From DATJHM01 sp963777355 (GTDB lineage: Bacteria > Chloroflexota > Ktedonobacteria > Ktedonobacterales > Ktedonobacteraceae): a DNA stretch of 64,000 nucleotides. A program made the translations under genes and the position numbers. How positions within the stretch are numbered: the stretch's first letter is position 1; each line of letters starts with the position of its first letter. Location of the stretch: NCBI GenBank assembly GCA_963777355.1, contig CAVZQK010000032.1, positions 124,001-188,000 of the forward strand, written 5' to 3'. The notes beneath the pieces were generated by a model that worked only from the letters and a program-made list of their open reading frames with translations, did no database searches and was not told the DNA's origin. Shown in pieces: positions 46,798 to 56,344 of this stretch.

Positions 46798-47959
46798 CAT
46801 GGGTGAATGTTCTCTGAGCGTTGGCACCGCAGGATTCGCGTACAATCAGGATAGCCTGGAGTTGTACCTGAAGGGATGGTTGCAGTACCAGCGTGTTTTT
46901 TGTGGCTGAACTGATTGTTGTTTGCTCAGTTTCATCTGTGTCCGATGGCGTTCTAGATCCAGTGAGCAAAGAGCGCAAGAGCGCAACGGCCTGCTGGCCC
47001 ATAGCAAAATAGGGTTGACGGACCGTTGTGAGTGGTGGGCGCGTATAGGCAGAAGGATGATCGTCGTCAAAGCTAACCAGAGCGATATCTTTGGGAATAG
47101 AGAGCCCAACATCTTCGGCGGCGGCCAGAACTCCATAGGCCATTTGATCACTGGCAGCAAAAATGGCAGTGGGACGTTGCTCAGGTGGCAGAGTAAAAAG
47201 CTGATGCGCACAGACACGTCCACTGCGAGGCATGAAATCGCCTTCCAGAACCAGGGCTGGATTGGGGAGCAGATCAGCTTCTAGAAGGGCGCGGCAATAA
47301 CCCTGAAAACGTGCATCAGATGCGAGATATCTGGCAGGACCTTTGATATGAGCAATGCGTCGATGACCAAGTTGGAGGAGATGGCGGGTTGCTAGATAGG
47401 CACCTGTCGTATTGTCTACGCTAATCGAAGGGACACCTTGTACTTCTTGATCGTCAATGACCACAACAGGAAAGCCCTGATGTGAAAGCTGGGTAAAGTG
47501 CGAAGAGAGACGACCAGGGAAGACTGCGATCAGCCCGGCACTTAGAGGGGTTGCGAGAAAATGTTCGATCATTGCACGCTCATCGTTTTTTTGAGCGTCT
47601 TCGTCATTGATACTATAGAGGGAAATGTCGTAACCACCCTCGTTAATCGCATCAATGATCCCACGCGTCAGATCAGGGCTGATAGACCAGATCCATGAGG
47701 GAACGAAGACGCTGATAGTCGAGAGGTGTTGATCAGGGAGAACCTCGCAAAGGTCGCTGAGAGTACAATTGAGTGCGTTACAGAGGGCCTGAATCGTCGA
47801 GAGACGCAGGGCACCTGGAACATTATTGAGCAAAGAGGCGATGGCTTGCCAGGAGAGCTGAGTTCCGGTCTTCTCCTCAAGCAAGGCCTGAAGTTCGGAA
47901 GGCCGATAGATCTGACGATTGATGGCAAGCCATTGTTTCAGCTTCCATTGAATGGGCAT
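46787..47959 (-). CDS. Regulator with XRE-type N-terminus and LacI-type sensor
   Basis: A 390-residue transcription factor with an unusual build. Residues 80-345 are a periplasmic-binding-protein-like sensor as in LacI proteins (D-D-Q-E-V, G-A-Y-L-A-T-R-H-L-L-Q-L-G-H-R-R-I, S-F-D-D-D). The N-terminus is not the usual LacI hinge-helix: residues 15-75 (P-S-E-L-Q-A-L-L-E-E-K, Q-A-I-A-S-L-L-N, T-I-Q-A-L-C-N-A-L-N-C) match a Cro/C1-type (XRE, HTH_26-like) domain. It lies upstream of the GH18 chitinase on the same strand, so chitin-derived sugars may be the signal. The frame is intact and the fusion is therefore likely functional. Confidence 0.82.
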   Translation of the reverse strand: MPIQWKLKQWLAINRQIYRPSELQALLEEKTGTQLSWQAIASLLNNVPGALRLSTIQALCNALNCTLSDLCEVLPDQHLSTISVFVPSWIWSISPDLTRGIIDAINEGGYDISLYSINDEDAQKNDERAMIEHFLATPLSAGLIAVFPGRLSSHFTQLSHQGFPVVVIDDQEVQGVPSISVDNTTGAYLATRHLLQLGHRRIAHIKGPARYLASDARFQGYCRALLEADLLPNPALVLEGDFMPRSGRVCAHQLFTLPPEQRPTAIFAASDQMAYGVLAAAEDVGLSIPKDIALVSFDDDHPSAYTRPPLTTVRQPYFAMGQQAVALLRSLLTGSRTPSDTDETEQTTISSATKNTLVLQPSLQVQLQAILIVRESCGANAQRTFTHVTP

Positions 47960-48111
47960 CTCTTTACTCCTGACGAAAATAGAAGAAGAACCTGCTAAAA
48001 TCTAAGTTTATTTTACATGGAACTTCTGCCTCTCGTCAAGAGGCTTTAGCGGAAGAGCGATTTGGTTAGGTTTTCTCTTTCGTTTGCACCTGGGAGAGGA
48101 GAAGACAAACA

Positions 48112-48972
48112 TCAGCGACCAGTGACGTTGTACAGGTAGTCGATGATAGGCTCTGGCGTGATCACACCTCCAGTGAGGCCAACATAGCCATCAGGTCGGA
48201 CCAGGATCAACGCGGGACCACTGATGCCATAGGCGGGTAAGCGTGCCCATCGCGATCAACCAGGGTGTGGTCGGTGTTCGAGACCTGTTATCCGGGGACA
48301 CGATGGTATACATGTGCAGAATGCTATCGTAGGCAGCGGGTAGCGTGGCATGGGTTGGTCGCTGAAGACAAGCAGCGTGAAATGCGTACCACGAAAGAGG
48401 TCGAAGAGCCGGACCTGTTCTTCAGAGCCAGCGCGAATGCAAAGTGCGTCGGGAGCGAGGTCCCCGGCGCGGATACCTGACGTTTGGTCGAGGTCGCGTG
48501 CCAACAAACTCCCCCGATAGGTGATGCTTAGCTGGGAGGGATCAGCGAAGGTCTCCTTGCCAGAGACGAGAGTTGTGATAGCCTGGCTAAAATCGTGCTG
48601 GAACTCTCGATGGCGTATGGAAGTAGTGGACAGAATGCCATCCGCAATAGGAAGACGTTCGGCCTGATAGGTATCCAACAGGGTATCTGGTGCTCCATTC
48701 AGGACCAGAGCCAGCTTCCAGCCGAGGTTATAGGCATCTTGAACACCTGTGTTCATACCCTGGCCGCCGGCAGCAGAATGGACATGCGCAGCGTCACCAG
48801 CAAGAAAGATTCTACCAGCACGATAGCGATCAACCATACGAATATTCGGACGCCAGAGAGAGAGCCAGTGAGGGTTGCTCAAACGCACGCCCGGCAGACC
48901 AGCACGTTCGCCTGCATCAGTTGTGACTTTCGTTATGCCTGCTAACAGTTCGTGGAGGATACGCTCACAATG
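48112..48972 (-). pseudogene. FAD monooxygenase, C-terminal remnant
   Basis: The C-terminal half of a PHBH-type flavin hydroxylase. The FAD/ribityl motif G-D-A-A-H-V-H-S-A-A-G-G-Q-G-M-N-T-G is complete, followed by L-G-W-K-L-A-L-V-L and a thioredoxin-like tail starting R-A-G-D-L-A-P-D. The frame changes near 48260-48300, after which D-R-D-G-H-A-Y and L-V-R-P-D-G-Y-V-G lead to the natural end. The first 200-250 residues, including the dinucleotide-binding motif, are missing: an in-frame stop lies just upstream of 48972 and the SMI1/KNR4 gene takes the space. This is a real truncation. Confidence 0.75.
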
Positions 48973-48984
48973 ACAATGGTTTCA

Positions 48985-49870
48985 TCAAGGACACTTCCTC
49001 ATGGACCCAGTGGGCTGAAGGCAGTGCCGCAGCTTCAGCCTCATCTTCGCGAACAGTTCAGGGATCTTATCCCAATATCCGTCTTCTGTCGCGCACCAGG
49101 TGATGAGTCCATAGTAAGCGAAGAACCGATCCTCTGGAGTGGCGGCTTCCATCTGGAGCACCTGCCTGAAAGCTGAGAGGCTTCTGTCAATGTGTTCTGC
49201 TTCCTCCCAGGCTCTCCTTATGGCTTGATGGAGCAAGGATTTGGCCGGAGTTGGCTTTTGGAAGGCAGTATGCCGCTCTTGCACGTGTGTCAGTTCTTGC
49301 AAGTCAATGACCGGGCTATGACCGAGATAGAGACCCGCTTCGAGCTGATCCGCATAGGTGGAAAGCAAAAGCTCAAAACCAGAGAAAAGCACAGAGGCAG
49401 GTCCATCCTCATGGTCCCATGCAGTCACCTGCCCCCACTTTCCACCAGGAGCCGGGGCCAGATCAAGACACCATTGATACCCGCTTCCATCACCTGCAAA
49501 GGTAACCCATTGTGCAGGGCACCAGACGGGCTTCATAGGCAGAGATTGACGAAGAGGATCGGAAACAAATCCCGGCTCTCTTCCTGCCCACCTCGGGTCT
49601 TGAAGAAGATCGTGAAAGATCTCTGCAAAAGAATGGACATACTCAAGCGAATAGAAGTCGGGATATCCCATGGAAGATAGCCATGTCCTCCGGCTCCATT
49701 ATAAATCCGATAGGAAGCTTTGAAGTCAGCAGGCAACGTCAAGCCTAACCCTCTTCAGCTTCTTCTAGCTCCTCTGGAGTCACACCAGGCAACAAGTCTG
49801 CTGCTCGTGTCGGAGCGAAGGTCCGCATCCAGGAATCAATCCGTTGCCAGAGTGTGGTAACTGTGTCCAT
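48985..49870 (-). pseudogene. SMI1/KNR4 (SUKH) family protein, two frameshifts
   Basis: A SUKH-superfamily protein of about 290 residues. The start at 49870 gives M-D-T-V-T-T-L-W-Q-R-I. The N-terminal L-L-P-G-V-T-P-E-E-L-E-E-A-E, L-P-A-D-F-K-A-S-Y-R-I-Y-N-G-A-G and the later V-W-C-P-A-Q-W-V-T-F-A-G-D-G-S-G are typical family blocks. Frame changes near 49747 and 49675 interrupt it. SUKH proteins often act as immunity proteins against contact-dependent toxins, but no toxin gene is adjacent. The C-terminal 70 residues are a helical extension without recognised domain. Confidence 0.72.
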
Positions 49871-50019
49871 AGTGTCTGCCTTTCTCTCTTCAAACGCTCT
49901 GTTCTTCCTTCTTTTTCCTAGTAAGGGCCTGCAAAGCGGCAAGAAAAGTGCTCTCACGTGAAAGAATGATTCGCGACTTGTATGTAACGCACATGGTGAG
50001 AGAAAAGGCGATGAAATTC

Positions 50020-50925
50020 TTAGTCTCGCAGCGCGGGTGGTTTCATGCTTTTCCTGGGCGTCGTTCCCCAGATGGTGAGCAGCGTCTGGCTGGCCTCGAA
50101 ATCTGGGCGTTGCATCTCACGAAGCGCCTGCTGGTATATCTCTTCATAGGTGTCAGGCAGCTTCGTCCACTTCTTCAAGAAGGGGAGGACGGTGCGATAA
50201 CCACGAGCCATGTCAGCAACGAACAGATCACCCTGCTCGGTGCCTGCATGGAAGGACAGATTATACGCTCTGGTGTGGATATCCTGAAGACCATGTTGGC
50301 TGAACTGGTTAGGCAGTTCGCTTATCACGCTATTACGATCCAGGGTCCAGAGATGTCCTGCCCCATAAAACGCCTGGAGCATGAAGCTATTGAGTTGATT
50401 GAGGGCCGGGCTATTGCTGTCTGCCGCGATCTGGCTTTCTGTAAATCTGACCACCCCTCCGTGACGAGTGACACGGATACATTCTCTGAGGAATTTATCC
50501 CAATCCCAGGTACGCAGATAACTCACGGCAAAGCGTTCGTTGACGAGATCAAAGAAATGATCTTGAAATTCCAGCAGACGAAGCGCATCCATTGAGGAAA
50601 ACTGGACCCGCTGGGCAAGTGAAGCATCGTCCTCACTCTGCTGACGTGCGTAATCCACCATGCGGATGCTGATATCTACACCAATGAGCACTTGTATAGT
50701 TGGGAAGCTCCTGGCTGTTTCCATAAGCCAATTGCCAGTACCACACCCGACATCAAGTACACGGCGAAATAGTGAGGAATCAGGCTGTTCTGGGAGTGGA
50801 CCACCCATTGCAGTGGTCATCATCTGATCCTGGAACTTGACGCGGGTCAGTTCTTCTTCGTTGCTGCGATCTTGAACAACATAGGTACTGGGATGCTCTC
50901 TCTTTGAGTTTTCTGGTGTAGACAT
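50020..50925 (-). CDS. Class I SAM-dependent methyltransferase
   Basis: A 301-residue methyltransferase. AAGGAGC lies eight bases before the ATG at 50925; an ATG 18 bases further upstream is in frame but has a weaker site. SAM motif I reads V-L-D-V-G-C-G-T-G-N-W near residue 53. It is the intact paralogue of the frameshifted gene at 6854-7803: they share P-S-T-Y, Q-D-R-S-N-E, L-R-T-W-D-W and the C-terminal Y-Q-Q-A-L and L-T-I-W-G. The substrate is unknown. It stands upstream of the SMI1/KNR4 gene with about 150 bases between them. Confidence 0.86.
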   Translation of the reverse strand: MSTPENSKREHPSTYVVQDRSNEEELTRVKFQDQMMTTAMGGPLPEQPDSSLFRRVLDVGCGTGNWLMETARSFPTIQVLIGVDISIRMVDYARQQSEDDASLAQRVQFSSMDALRLLEFQDHFFDLVNERFAVSYLRTWDWDKFLRECIRVTRHGGVVRFTESQIAADSNSPALNQLNSFMLQAFYGAGHLWTLDRNSVISELPNQFSQHGLQDIHTRAYNLSFHAGTEQGDLFVADMARGYRTVLPFLKKWTKLPDTYEEIYQQALREMQRPDFEASQTLLTIWGTTPRKSMKPPALRD

Positions 50926-51072
50926 CGATGGCGCTCCTTGCATTGAGGGTTCTTGTTCCTTCTCAAGTATACAAGAGCATGGAAGGGATGTCGAGCAGAG
51001 AATACATTAGATGACAGGACGCGCTGAAACCTCGTCATAATAATGCACCCCTTGCTTCACGAAGAGGAAAAA

Positions 51073-52144
51073 CTAGAGTAAGAACTGATCTTCCATAAAG
51101 ATAAGTCCTGGACCGTTCTTTTGCGTCACAATGGGGCCATCAGCCAAAATATACTTCGGAATACCTTTGACGCCTGTTGATGCGAGAATACCAACAAGCA
51201 GAGCTCCCCAATGAATGCGCCCGGCAGGATTGCGCACTGTTGCGGTCATCGAACCATTGATCACGGCCTGAATAGCTGGTGGCATCGCATCGACGCCTGT
51301 AATAGGGATTGATCGCCCTGCTTTCTTAAGTACTTGCAGTGCGGCCAGCGCCATATCATCATTATGAAAGAACCCACCTCCAATATTCGTGAATTCACTC
51401 AGATAGCTTTCCCACAATCGTTCGGTTTTCTGGATATCCCAATCAGCAGGGTCTTTAGCTAAGTACCTCGATATTAGGATATTTTGCCAGAGCCTGATAA
51501 AATCCCCTGGTTCGTCCCTGGGCTCCTGTATGGCTAAGAGGGCCTTGCGTCATAATGACTGTGCCTTTTCCACCCATTTTCTCGAATAAAGCCGTTGAGG
51601 AGACCTCTCCCATATAGACATTATCTGCCTCAAAAAATGTTGTAATATTGATGCTGTTTGAAGAATCGATTGCCGTATCCATCTGAATAACAGGGATACC
51701 TTTGTTGATCAATTGGGTAACCGGGTCAATCAGCGTATCAACTCCAAGAGCCTGAATAGCGACAAAACTCCATTCTTTGCTGGCAATATCATTGAGTGCC
51801 TTAATTTGCTGCTCAACAAATCCTCCCCCGTCATACCAGGTGATATCGACTCCCAACCAGCGACCCCAGGTCTCAGCAACCTGCTTTCCCTGGGAACACC
51901 AGGTATTCTTCAGATCGTCGTTAGTAAAAGCTGCCTTTAATCTCTGCGTGTTAGGAGGATTACCAATGCCGCCTGCTACTTGAGATGTGCTATCATTACA
52001 GGCTGCAAGTAGGGTTGAGAACGAGATCGCTGCCCCTGACATACCGAGGTTGGTCATAAATGCACGTCGCGACAGACTGCTCAATGGGGTGGCTTTGTTC
52101 ATTGGATTGAGGGTTTCTGCCTGGGCCATATCATCTCTCATCAT
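51073..52144 (-). pseudogene. Sugar ABC substrate-binding lipoprotein (RbsB type), one frameshift
   Basis: A periplasmic-binding-protein-like lipoprotein of about 355 residues. AAGGAG precedes the ATG at 52144 by eight bases. The N-terminus holds a twin-arginine pattern (S-R-R-A-F-M) followed by a lipobox L-L-A-A-C near residue 48, so it should be exported folded and lipid-anchored. The binding fold follows, with V-D-I-T-W-Y-D-G-G-G and D-T-L-I-D-P-V. The frame shifts near 51455 and continues L-A-K-D-P-A-D-W-D-I-Q-K to the C-terminus. No permease or ATPase gene is adjacent, so it is an orphan. A ribose/xylose-like sugar is plausible. Confidence 0.8.
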
Positions 52145-52413
52145 CGAATCCTCTCCTTTATATCTACTTCCAGGGATTGTATATTCTCTCTAGTGCATCT
52201 CCACTTGACCTTTTCGTTTTTCATGTTGTAGAATCCCTCAGCAGTGGCGATAGGAGGAGTCTTCTTTCCCAGCCCGCTTGAGGGTACTGAAACTAGTGGT
52301 TAAAGCGATCTGACACACTATTGATAGTGAATCGGTTTCACACTATTTATTTAAGAAGCGTATGCTCTCTTTTTATTCTATTCAAGCAAAGAAATGCTCC
52401 GCCTACTGGGTCT

Positions 52414-54274
52414 TCAGACTTTTACTAGCATAGCTTCACTTTGTGGTTGTCCTGATCTCTCTTTGACGAGATGGAACAGCGCTTCAACAACGTGTGCGTC
52501 AAAATGTGTTCCCACACGTTGTTGTATTTTCTGTAGAGCCATTGCAGAGGTGTATGATTGTTGATCTGGTGCTGACATCTGCATCTTTGCATAAGCATCT
52601 GCCACGGCAATAATACGTGCAGCGAGAGGAATCTGCTCTCCAGCAGACTCATCGGGATACCCATTGCCATCCCAGCGCTCGTGATGAGCGCGAATGATTG
52701 GTGCCAGGGGGCGCAAAGAAGGAATATGACTGATCACTTCTGAAGCCACAATGGGATGGCTCCTCATATGTATCAGCTCTGCATCTGCTAGATTCTCTGA
52801 TTTTTGCAGAATAGCATCGGGCATAGTAACTTTTCCGAGGTCATGCAATTTTCCGGCAAGGGTGATAACACGGGCTTCTGCCTCTGTCATCTTCATCGCA
52901 AGGGCCATTTCGCCCGCCAACGTAGCCACCTGTTGTGAATGCTGTTCTAGAGAAGGATCACGTTTTCCCTAGCAATGAACTCAAGGCTTCCACGATCCCA
53001 AGTAAGGTGATTTCTTCCCTTCCCCCTTCAGCCACTTCTCCTGTGAACAATGCCTGGATCGCCGGGTCATTAATCGTACGAACCTGATTACGGCCCAGGT
53101 GCTTAGCCGCATACATCGCCTGATCGGCAGCATTGAGAAGTACTTCCTCATCCTGATCGGGATAACAGGCCAGCCCAATTGAGCAGGTAAGATGGAGTCC
53201 GCCGCCGACAGTAAAGGCATACTTACTGACTATCTCTCTGATACGTTCGGCCACTACTATAGCCTCATCTTCTCCTATTTCTGGCAGAATGACCACGAAT
53301 TCCTCTCCTCCCCAGCGTCCAACATTATCCATTCCGCGAATCCCTGTGCGAATGAGTCTGCCAAATTCACATAAAACAGTATCACCAGCAGAATGACCAT
53401 AACTATCATTAAGGGCTTTAAAATGATCCAGATCGAGAAAAAGAAGCGAACAGGGCCGATTATAGCACCTGGCACGTTCTAGCTCCTGTGCAAGGATCGT
53501 GACGATACTCCCATGATTAGGCAATTCTGTGAGCGGATCAGTGGCTGCAAACGCTTCCAGACGCGCATTTGTCTCCATCTGCAAAGCATTCTTTTCTTCT
53601 AAATTTCTATAGAGAGAGCTGATGGAACGCGTAACGATAAGGGCTATTCCGCCCCCTAGCAATACTGCCAAAACTGCCAGGCTGAGATCCAGAGAGCGAG
53701 CGATATGGACATCAGTCGCCTCCTGGCTGGTCTGCTGCTCAATCTCATGCTCAACAATATTGACATAAATATCGGTATAAATTTGTATCTGAGGCATAAA
53801 AGGGCTGGAGGTGTAATTTTTGTAGGCTTTTTTTTCCTCATCTGCTCGTTTCAAGGCAAACATACTATGAGCATTATCATAATAAGCACCTTTATCAAAA
53901 AAGAAGTGTTGAAATTCAAGCATTGCCTGGCGCTGTTCCAGGGTATCAGAAAGCTTTGTTGCCTGGCTCAACACTATCCGTAATTCCTGAACCTGCTGTT
54001 CATAGGATTGCAGCGACTCTTCTTCTTGCACCGGATCATGCGAGAGCATATACCAGGCCCCATCATCGTCGATTCCACTTACCAATGTCACAATCATATT
54101 AGCATTTATGCGAGCTGGATAGAGATGGTTTACTAAATGGTATGCGATGGCACTTTGTTGAGCACTTACCATCGTATCAATTGCACTTACAGACCCCATG
54201 CAAAGAATGATCAAGCTAAAGGCAAGTATGAGTTGGGTTGTAATTTTGAGGCGTCTTAAGAAAAAGAATTGCAT
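52414..54274 (-). pseudogene. GGDEF and HD-GYP protein with 4-helix sensor, one frameshift
   Basis: A membrane cyclic-di-GMP protein of about 620 residues if joined. A first membrane helix (residues 10-32), an extracellular helical sensor domain with many Gln and Tyr, and a second helix (around 195-215) lead to a GGDEF domain with G-G-E-E-F near residue 330. The frame breaks near 52965 at a G3A4 run; the next frame continues R-D-P-S-L-E-Q-H-S into an HD-GYP domain with H-D-L-G-K and G-N-G-Y-P. The cytoplasmic part parallels the protein at 25479-27734, but the sensor part is different. A one-base indel would restore it. Confidence 0.82.
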
Positions 54275-54921
54275 AAGTGCTCCTAACTAATAAATACATG
54301 CCTATTGTTTGTAGTCCTCACTCAGGAAATTGTTCTTTGACCCTACTCCTTGATTATTTCTATCGGCAAATGTTAGTTCTCCTGAAGTTTCTCTCCAGAG
54401 TAGCAAAACATAACCGTAGATGAAGCCAGCAATGAGTTGATTTTCTCACATGAACTGGATCATTTCTTTGTCATCTCGCGCATAATTTTTGCACAAATAA
54501 GCACTTTTCTTCAGTGAATCCATAAGAATCGCGAATTATTCTCTTGACAACGTGCATTCCTATAAGGTACATTTAAAGTATTCTCATATTTCTCATATGA
54601 AGAACAGCCACGAATTACCTGGATACTCCGCAATCGACTCAGAAGCGCCTGCATGGGGACTTTTTGTCTCTCTAGCTCAACAATGATGTAGCAATTTTAG
54701 CAGGCGTAGCTTACAACAAGGAGGTTTGTATTTTCATACCTTACCCACATAGACACTAATCCTGCTCGAATCCCTACCCAGGCGTCCTGCACGCCATCAC
54801 AATCTTTTGACCTGGTGTCAAAAGGCAGAGATTTTGTGTCTAGATGTCCTACACTCCGTTCGACCTGTTCCCTGTAGAAAAGTAGCCCTTTTTTTCCAGC
54901 TCTTGGAAAGGACACAAGGAC
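54275..54921. other. Non-coding region upstream of GH54 gene
   Basis: A 647-base gap. It holds a possible promoter, TTGACA (54544-54549) with TACATT (54568-54573) at 18-base spacing, and the palindrome listed at 54804-54824. Otherwise it is AT-rich without a recognisable gene or RNA. Confidence 0.45.
54804..54824. promoter_or_regulatory. Palindrome before GH54 gene
   Basis: CTTTTGAC and GTCAAAAG form perfect eight-base arms around a five-base centre, 98 bases before the GH54 start. It contains a -35-like TTGAC and is a good operator candidate for an unknown sugar regulator. Confidence 0.55.
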
Positions 54922-55992
54922 GTGAAACGATCTCGTTCATATGCTCAATATCTAAGCTCTCACCAATGGAGAATCGTTCTAGCATTCATTGCTGTTTTGT
55001 GTATTGTTGCTGGCACGCTTGGCATTTCCGACACGCCGGTCCTGGCCGCCGGATCGCTGCCTTGCGATATTTATGCCGCCGCCGGTACACCCTGTGTCGC
55101 CGCACATAGCACGGTGCGAGCGCTTTTCTCCGCCTATAACGGAAATCTGTACCAGGTCAGGCGTGCGTCGAATAACGCAACTTTGAACATCGGCGTCCTG
55201 AGCACGGGCGGCTACGCCAATGCTGCCGCGCAAGATTCGTTCTGCTCTGGCACATCCTGCGTCATCACCATTATCTACGACCAGTCCGGGCATGGCAACA
55301 ATCTCACCCAGGCTCCCGCTGGCGGGGCCGCTGGCGGCCCTGATACTCTCGCGAAGGCGAACGCGCTGCCCTTGACGGTTGGTGGTCACCACGTCTACGG
55401 CGTCTATATAGCTGCTGGCACCGGGTACCGCAACAACCACACATCGGGCATCGCAACTGGCAACAATTCCGAGGGCAAGTACGCGATTTTCGACGGCACC
55501 CACTTCAACGGCGGATGCTGCTTCGACTACGGAAACGCCGAGACGAGCAACAACGATACCGGCAACGGCCACATGGAAGCCATCTATTTCGGCAATATCA
55601 AAGTGTGGGGCTTCGGTTCTGGCAATGGTCCCTGGGTCATGGCGGATCTCGAAAATGGTCTTTTCTCTGGAGTAAACGCTGGTTTCAACAGTGGCGACCA
55701 GAGCATCACCTCTCACTACGTTACCGCAATGGTGAAGGGTGGACCCAATCTCTGGGCAATCAAGGCGGGCAATGCGCAATCCGGTGGCCTGACCACGATG
55801 TACAGTGGACCGCGTCCCAACGTCTCAGGGTACAACCCCATGCATAAAGAGGGCGCTATTATCCTGGGTATTGGCGGCGACAATAGCAAGGGTTCAGCCG
55901 GTTCCTTCTTCGAGGGGGTCATGACGTCCGGCTATCCAACGAATGCGGCTGATAATGCGGTCCAGGCTAACATTGTCTCAATTGGATATTAG
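54922..55992 (+). CDS. Secreted GH54 alpha-L-arabinofuranosidase (catalytic domain)
   Basis: A 356-residue exported enzyme with a GTG start; GGAAAGGAC lies eight bases upstream. A signal peptide runs to about residue 43 (ending V-L-A-A-G). The rest matches the arabinofuranosidase B catalytic domain: L-P-C-D-I-Y-A-A-A-G-T-P-C-V-A-A-H-S-T-V-R at the mature start, F-C-S-G-T-S-C, Y-D-Q-S-G-H-G-N, and F-N-G-G-C-C-F-D-Y-G-N-A-E. The vicinal Cys pair and the Glu/Asp residues of this family are present. It removes arabinose side chains from arabinoxylan or arabinan. The family's C-terminal arabinose-binding module (CBM42) is missing, so only the catalytic part is made. Confidence 0.85.
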   Translation: MKRSRSYAQYLSSHQWRIVLAFIAVLCIVAGTLGISDTPVLAAGSLPCDIYAAAGTPCVAAHSTVRALFSAYNGNLYQVRRASNNATLNIGVLSTGGYANAAAQDSFCSGTSCVITIIYDQSGHGNNLTQAPAGGAAGGPDTLAKANALPLTVGGHHVYGVYIAAGTGYRNNHTSGIATGNNSEGKYAIFDGTHFNGGCCFDYGNAETSNNDTGNGHMEAIYFGNIKVWGFGSGNGPWVMADLENGLFSGVNAGFNSGDQSITSHYVTAMVKGGPNLWAIKAGNAQSGGLTTMYSGPRPNVSGYNPMHKEGAIILGIGGDNSKGSAGSFFEGVMTSGYPTNAADNAVQANIVSIGY

Positions 55993-56344
55993 ATAAACTG
56001 TGGGACTGACAACGGAGCCGTGATCGATCTATAGACATCATCCGACAACACCTGTCAGCACTGGCGAAATCCAGTGCTGGCAGCAGCAAATACACTATCC
56101 TCTTTTTTTTGCCAAGTTCCCCCACCCGGTAAGAACCTTCCAGGTGATCAGAAATTTACCAATTGCATTTTTCCAATTCCTATGTTATTTTAATATCCCT
56201 GCTCCTGGTCACCACCGACGTCTTCTCACCACCATTCTCATCCCTAAAGTTGAGAGTGAAACGCAAAAAAAACGATGACAACTAACCTGAACGAGTGTTT
56301 ATTTGAAAGAACGTTTTCGCAGAGAACTATGAAAGGATGGAAAC
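55993..56344. other. Intergenic region with GH54 terminator
   Basis: A 352-base gap. It starts with the terminator listed next and continues as AT-rich upstream sequence of the hydrolase gene without a clear consensus promoter. AAAGGATGG just before 56345 is the ribosome site of that gene. Confidence 0.4.
56052..56083 (+). terminator. Terminator of the GH54 gene
   Basis: A 13-pair stem with one G-T pair (56052-56064 with 56071-56083) and a six-base loop lies 60 bases after the stop. A run of eight T residues follows after a short gap, at about 56101-56109. Confidence 0.6.

Noticed and set aside
54697..54915. A 72-residue minus-strand frame upstream of the GH54 gene
   Set aside because: It overlaps the operator palindrome, lacks a ribosome site and shows no conserved pattern that I know.
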